Positions 61,189 to 64,000 of a stretch of 64,000 nucleotides of DNA are shown here, in pieces; position 1 is the first letter of the stretch; every line of letters starts with the position of its first letter. The notes beneath the pieces are model-generated. The model saw nothing but the letters and a program-made list of their open reading frames with translations, searched no databases and was not told the DNA's origin. The stretch is from assembly GCA_937923325.1 (NCBI GenBank), contig CAKZUQ010000004.1, forward strand, positions 1-64,000, in the 5' to 3' direction. The translations under genes were made by a program, and so were the position numbers. Origin of the DNA: an uncultured Bacteriovoracaceae bacterium. Its GTDB lineage: Bacteria; Bdellovibrionota; Bacteriovoracia; Bacteriovoracales; Bacteriovoracaceae.

Positions 61189-61213
61189 CAATTTAAGTAT
61201 TATTTAGAAGTTA

Positions 61214-62656
61214 CTATTTCTTTTTTGTTTTTTTCTTCGATTTCTTCTTAGAAATCTTTTCAATTTTTTTATAAACTTTTTTCTTAGCATCAGCTTTAGC
61301 TTTCATAATTTCTTCTAGCTTTTTATCAACTTCATTTAGCTCTTCAATAAGTTTCTTTTTTATTTTTGCAGGTGATTTCAATATTGCTTCATATGTCTTA
61401 ATTTTAACTTTATCTTCTTTTATTAAAAGCGTTCTTTTAGCTACTTCCTCCTTGGTCATTCTATATATTGCCATATCAGCAAGGTAGTCAGCGTAGTTAA
61501 ACTTCTTTGATACAAGATATTCTACATAAGCTTTTCTATTGGCCTTTTTTTCTGCTACAGCGTAGTGCTTTTCTTTAATAAATCTAATAATTTCGTTATT
61601 TTTATTCAATCTTTCTTTTGCATCAAAAATTAAGAGTTCATATCTTCTCTTTACAACTTCTAGTCTTTTGATTGTAAAGATCTCGATAATTTCTTCAACT
61701 TTATCTAATACCTTAACACCTCTTTCTGAAATTAAAGTATAATTAGGAACCACACTCGCATGAGTGGCCATCGTTTTTTGAATTTGCGCTAAACTTGGTT
61801 GAGCTCCTCTTTTAAAAAGTAGTTCTACCATAACATCATTATCAACAGAGCTATCTATATAATCTTTGATAATATCTTTTTCGATTTGATTATTTAGGAA
61901 CTTATATAGTTTTTTAGCATCATAGCCTTTAGGTAGCTCAGTGATATAGAGTTTTCCATTGACCTCTTTAAACCCCATATTAAAAAGAACTCTTCCACTC
62001 TTCTCAATATTTATTTTCTCAGAGTAGTTTCTTACCCATGGTTTAATTTTGGTTGCTTTTTTATCAGTGATAAACCCAATCATCGATTTGATGATATCTT
62101 TATGATTAAAACTTGGAATCACAGAAGAGAAACCAGTCCCAATACCTTCAGACCCATTTAAAAGCATTATTGGAAGTTTCGGTAAAAATGAAACGGGCTC
62201 CATAACTTTTTCATCATAGTTAGGAACCATATCTACTTGGTTCATATCATCAAAAAGTAAAACTTTGGCAACCTCACCTAATTTACATTCGATATACCTT
62301 GCAGCGGCAGCCTGTGTTTCCATTCTCTCACCAAAGTATCCCTTTTTATCGATTAGGGGATAATTATTTGAGAAAGTATAGTCTTGGGCTAAATTAACAA
62401 TAGAAGACTCTACTGAAGCAGGACCGTGTGGATGAAGAGTTAAAACTAATCCAGTAAGAGATGAAACCTTCATCAGCCCTTTAGACTGGTTTCTAAATAA
62501 AGTATAAAGGATTCTTCTTTGACTCGGTTTGAGACCATCTTGCATATAAGGGATAGCACGATCCATCAATGTATAGATTTGATAGGTTCTATATTCATCT
62601 TTAACAAGCTTCTCTAAAGGAACAGCGTCCATAGAGTGAAAATATTGTTCAGTCAT
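61214..62656 (-). CDS. Type IIA topoisomerase subunit A (short ParC/GyrA-like)
   Basis: 480 residues, about 60% of a usual ParC. GLKPSQRRIL, HPHGPASVESSIVNLAQD and Tyr121 in AAARYIECKL (DNA-cleaving, next to Arg120) mark the breakage-reunion domain. The NGSEGIGTGFSSVIPSFN stretch looks more like eukaryotic/T4-type enzymes than the GIAVGMAT of bacterial GyrA/ParC. The six-bladed C-terminal pinwheel is absent; instead the tail is lysine-rich (KKSKKKTKKK). AGAGGATTAATAA precedes ATG. It is paired with the B subunit 14 bases upstream. Confidence 0.9.
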   Translation of the reverse strand: MTEQYFHSMDAVPLEKLVKDEYRTYQIYTLMDRAIPYMQDGLKPSQRRILYTLFRNQSKGLMKVSSLTGLVLTLHPHGPASVESSIVNLAQDYTFSNNYPLIDKKGYFGERMETQAAAARYIECKLGEVAKVLLFDDMNQVDMVPNYDEKVMEPVSFLPKLPIMLLNGSEGIGTGFSSVIPSFNHKDIIKSMIGFITDKKATKIKPWVRNYSEKINIEKSGRVLFNMGFKEVNGKLYITELPKGYDAKKLYKFLNNQIEKDIIKDYIDSSVDNDVMVELLFKRGAQPSLAQIQKTMATHASVVPNYTLISERGVKVLDKVEEIIEIFTIKRLEVVKRRYELLIFDAKERLNKNNEIIRFIKEKHYAVAEKKANRKAYVEYLVSKKFNYADYLADMAIYRMTKEEVAKRTLLIKEDKVKIKTYEAILKSPAKIKKKLIEELNEVDKKLEEIMKAKADAKKKVYKKIEKISKKKSKKKTKKK

Positions 62657-62670
62657 TTATTAATCCTCTA

Positions 62671-64000
62671 TTACTTTTTTGTTTTTTTCTTAGCAACTTT
62701 CTTTTTTGCAGCTGCTTTAGTTGCTTTATTTGCCTTTGCAGTTTTGTTTTGAGCTATAGACCCAAGATCAACATTGACATCAGCATCGTCAATTAAAAGA
62801 TTTTTTCTAAGCTGGGTATCCTTACCAAAACATGTGTGAAGCATATCTTTAGCATCTGAAACACTTTCAGTTGTGATTTTTGTGAACTCATCTCTATTTA
62901 AAACATACTTAAAAGCCTCAGGTGACATTTCTCCCAATCCCTTGTTTCTTTGAATCTCACGTATTTTTACTTGCTTATTATTTTTTACTTTTTCTAGCTC
63001 TTCTTCACTCTCCGCATAAATGGGTTCTTTATCAGTAATGATCTCAAAGAGTGGAGCTTTAGCAATTTGCATTTGTCCTCGATCAAAAAGTTCCGGCCAA
63101 TAAGTGAAAAAGAAGTTAGTTAACAAAGTATTTATATGTCCACCATCAACATCAGAGTCTGCTAAAAAAACAATATTTCTATATCTCATAGTCGCCTGAT
63201 CTGCTGGTTGACCTAAAACCAAACCACAACTGGCCATGATATCAGCAAATTCTTGATTATTTAATACATCTTTAATAGAGGCTTGAGTAACATTCATCGG
63301 CTTACCTTTTAATGCAATACCGCCTTGGAACAACTTATCTCTTGCAGACCTAAGACCACCAATTGCAGAGTCCCCTTCACAAATAAAGAGAGTGCAATTA
63401 GATCTATCTTTTCTTTCGTTAGCATCAAGAAGCTTTTCAACCTTTTGCTTTTTAGCCTTCTTACCTTTTTTAGAGGCATCTTTAAGAGCATCGAATCTAG
63501 TTCTAGATTTAGCTCTTTCGATGATCATTTCAACATATGCCTTATTCTTTCGAATAAATTTAGGCATATTTTTATCCATAAACTCTTCAATACCTTTTTC
63601 AAGATCTTTATCTCTTACTAATTTTCTTTTTGTTTGAGACTCAAATCTAGGGTTTGGCATAATAATACCAATTATAAAAGTTACACCAGATAAGATATCG
63701 TTATCAGTAAGTACGACTTTTGATCTCTTCGCCTCTCTTTCGAGCTTTGCCTTCAAATGGTTTATGAATAATCTTTTAAACCTATCATGGTGAAACCCAC
63801 CATCAAATGTAGGAGTTGAATTAACAAAGGAAATAAATTTTTCTCTATCATCGCTCTTCGTGTTTATAACAGCACTAAAACTTAGATCAAATTTAGCTTT
63901 ATATTTAATCTTTTTAACATTAATGCCACTAGTGATATACTCATCATCTCCAAGAAGTTGAGCCTTATCAGCATCGATTCTTTCTGCAAGTTCAAATAAA
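62671..64000 (-). CDS. Type IIA topoisomerase subunit B, partial (ParE/GyrB-like)
   Basis: The frame runs out of the window at 64000; the TTG at 63756 that a short reading would use is internal, since the upstream frame reads FVNSTPTFDGGFHH, the transducer motif. Toprim: LFICEGDSAIGGLRSARD, then VFLADSDVDGGHINTLLTNFF with the metal Asp residues, and QRNKGLGEM. A lysine- and alanine-rich tail (KAAAKKKVAKKKTKK) closes it. It supplies ATPase and Toprim functions to the A subunit next door. At least 440 residues are visible; the N-terminal ATPase lies outside. Confidence 0.93.
   Translation of the reverse strand, partial: LFELAERIDADKAQLLGDDEYITSGINVKKIKYKAKFDLSFSAVINTKSDDREKFISFVNSTPTFDGGFHHDRFKRLFINHLKAKLEREAKRSKVVLTDNDILSGVTFIIGIIMPNPRFESQTKRKLVRDKDLEKGIEEFMDKNMPKFIRKNKAYVEMIIERAKSRTRFDALKDASKKGKKAKKQKVEKLLDANERKDRSNCTLFICEGDSAIGGLRSARDKLFQGGIALKGKPMNVTQASIKDVLNNQEFADIMASCGLVLGQPADQATMRYRNIVFLADSDVDGGHINTLLTNFFFTYWPELFDRGQMQIAKAPLFEIITDKEPIYAESEEELEKVKNNKQVKIREIQRNKGLGEMSPEAFKYVLNRDEFTKITTESVSDAKDMLHTCFGKDTQLRKNLLIDDADVNVDLGSIAQNKTAKANKATKAAAKKKVAKKKTKK

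Overview
The window is AT-rich chromosomal DNA (about one third G+C by eye) with short intergenic gaps and many secreted or lipoprotein products. It carries a Lys/Ala-rich histone-like protein fused to a SWIB domain, system II cytochrome c maturation genes and a PutA without an N-terminal DNA-binding domain. This gene content resembles marine predatory bacteria of the Bdellovibrio/Halobacteriovorax type (Bacteriovoracales). That placement is inferred from gene content only; there is no rRNA or other taxonomic marker. I see no tRNA, rRNA, CRISPR array, insertion sequence or prophage.

Layout. 0.2-6.7 kb: mixed secreted and small genes, including a LytM/M23-like gene broken by an in-frame amber codon, a HAD phosphatase, a MepB-like protein and a TrmK-like tRNA methyltransferase. 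6.8-10.5 kb: putA. 11.7-16.2 kb: a receiver protein, a kinase-like dimerisation protein, a large LamG-type lipoprotein, a small unknown gene and a decayed secreted-protein gene. 16.3-39.7 kb: an exopolysaccharide locus. It encodes glycosyltransferases, an AlgI-type MBOAT acyltransferase with an SGNH-like partner, a Wzy-like polymerase, a phosphodiesterase-type hydrolase, a TolC-like outer-membrane protein, a Wzz-like co-polymerase, an initiating sugar transferase, a WecG/TagA transferase and a Wzx flippase. A second, synthase-type module follows (outer-membrane barrel, membrane protein, PgaC-like GT2). 39.7-48.1 kb: a second sugar operon (LruC lipoprotein, two glycosyltransferases, nucleotidyltransferase-like protein, NodB deacetylase) ending with FIST and hybrid-kinase signalling genes. 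48.2-50.8 kb: an H-NOX sensor, its hybrid kinase and a response regulator. 50.8-64 kb: histone-like/SWIB protein, GNAT, ResB-CcsA, DoxX-like proteins, NodB deacetylase, transaldolase, matrixin-like lipoprotein and a two-subunit type IIA topoisomerase with lysine-rich tails, cut by the window end.

The main result is regulatory. Nearly every transcription unit between 12 and 51 kb starts with a sigma-54 type -24/-12 element (GG-N10-GC, or a one-base variant). Several are arranged as divergent pairs. A recurring 17-bp sequence of the form TGTVTCA...ACA lies beside most of them, twice as two copies about two helical turns apart. An NtrC-family activator is encoded in the middle (34.3 kb). With H-NOX, FIST, a STAS protein, a receiver-SpoIIE phosphatase and several receivers, this looks like one sigma-54 regulon linking nitric oxide or another signal to exopolysaccharide output. 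The promoter and site calls are read directly from the sequence; the regulatory logic is inference.
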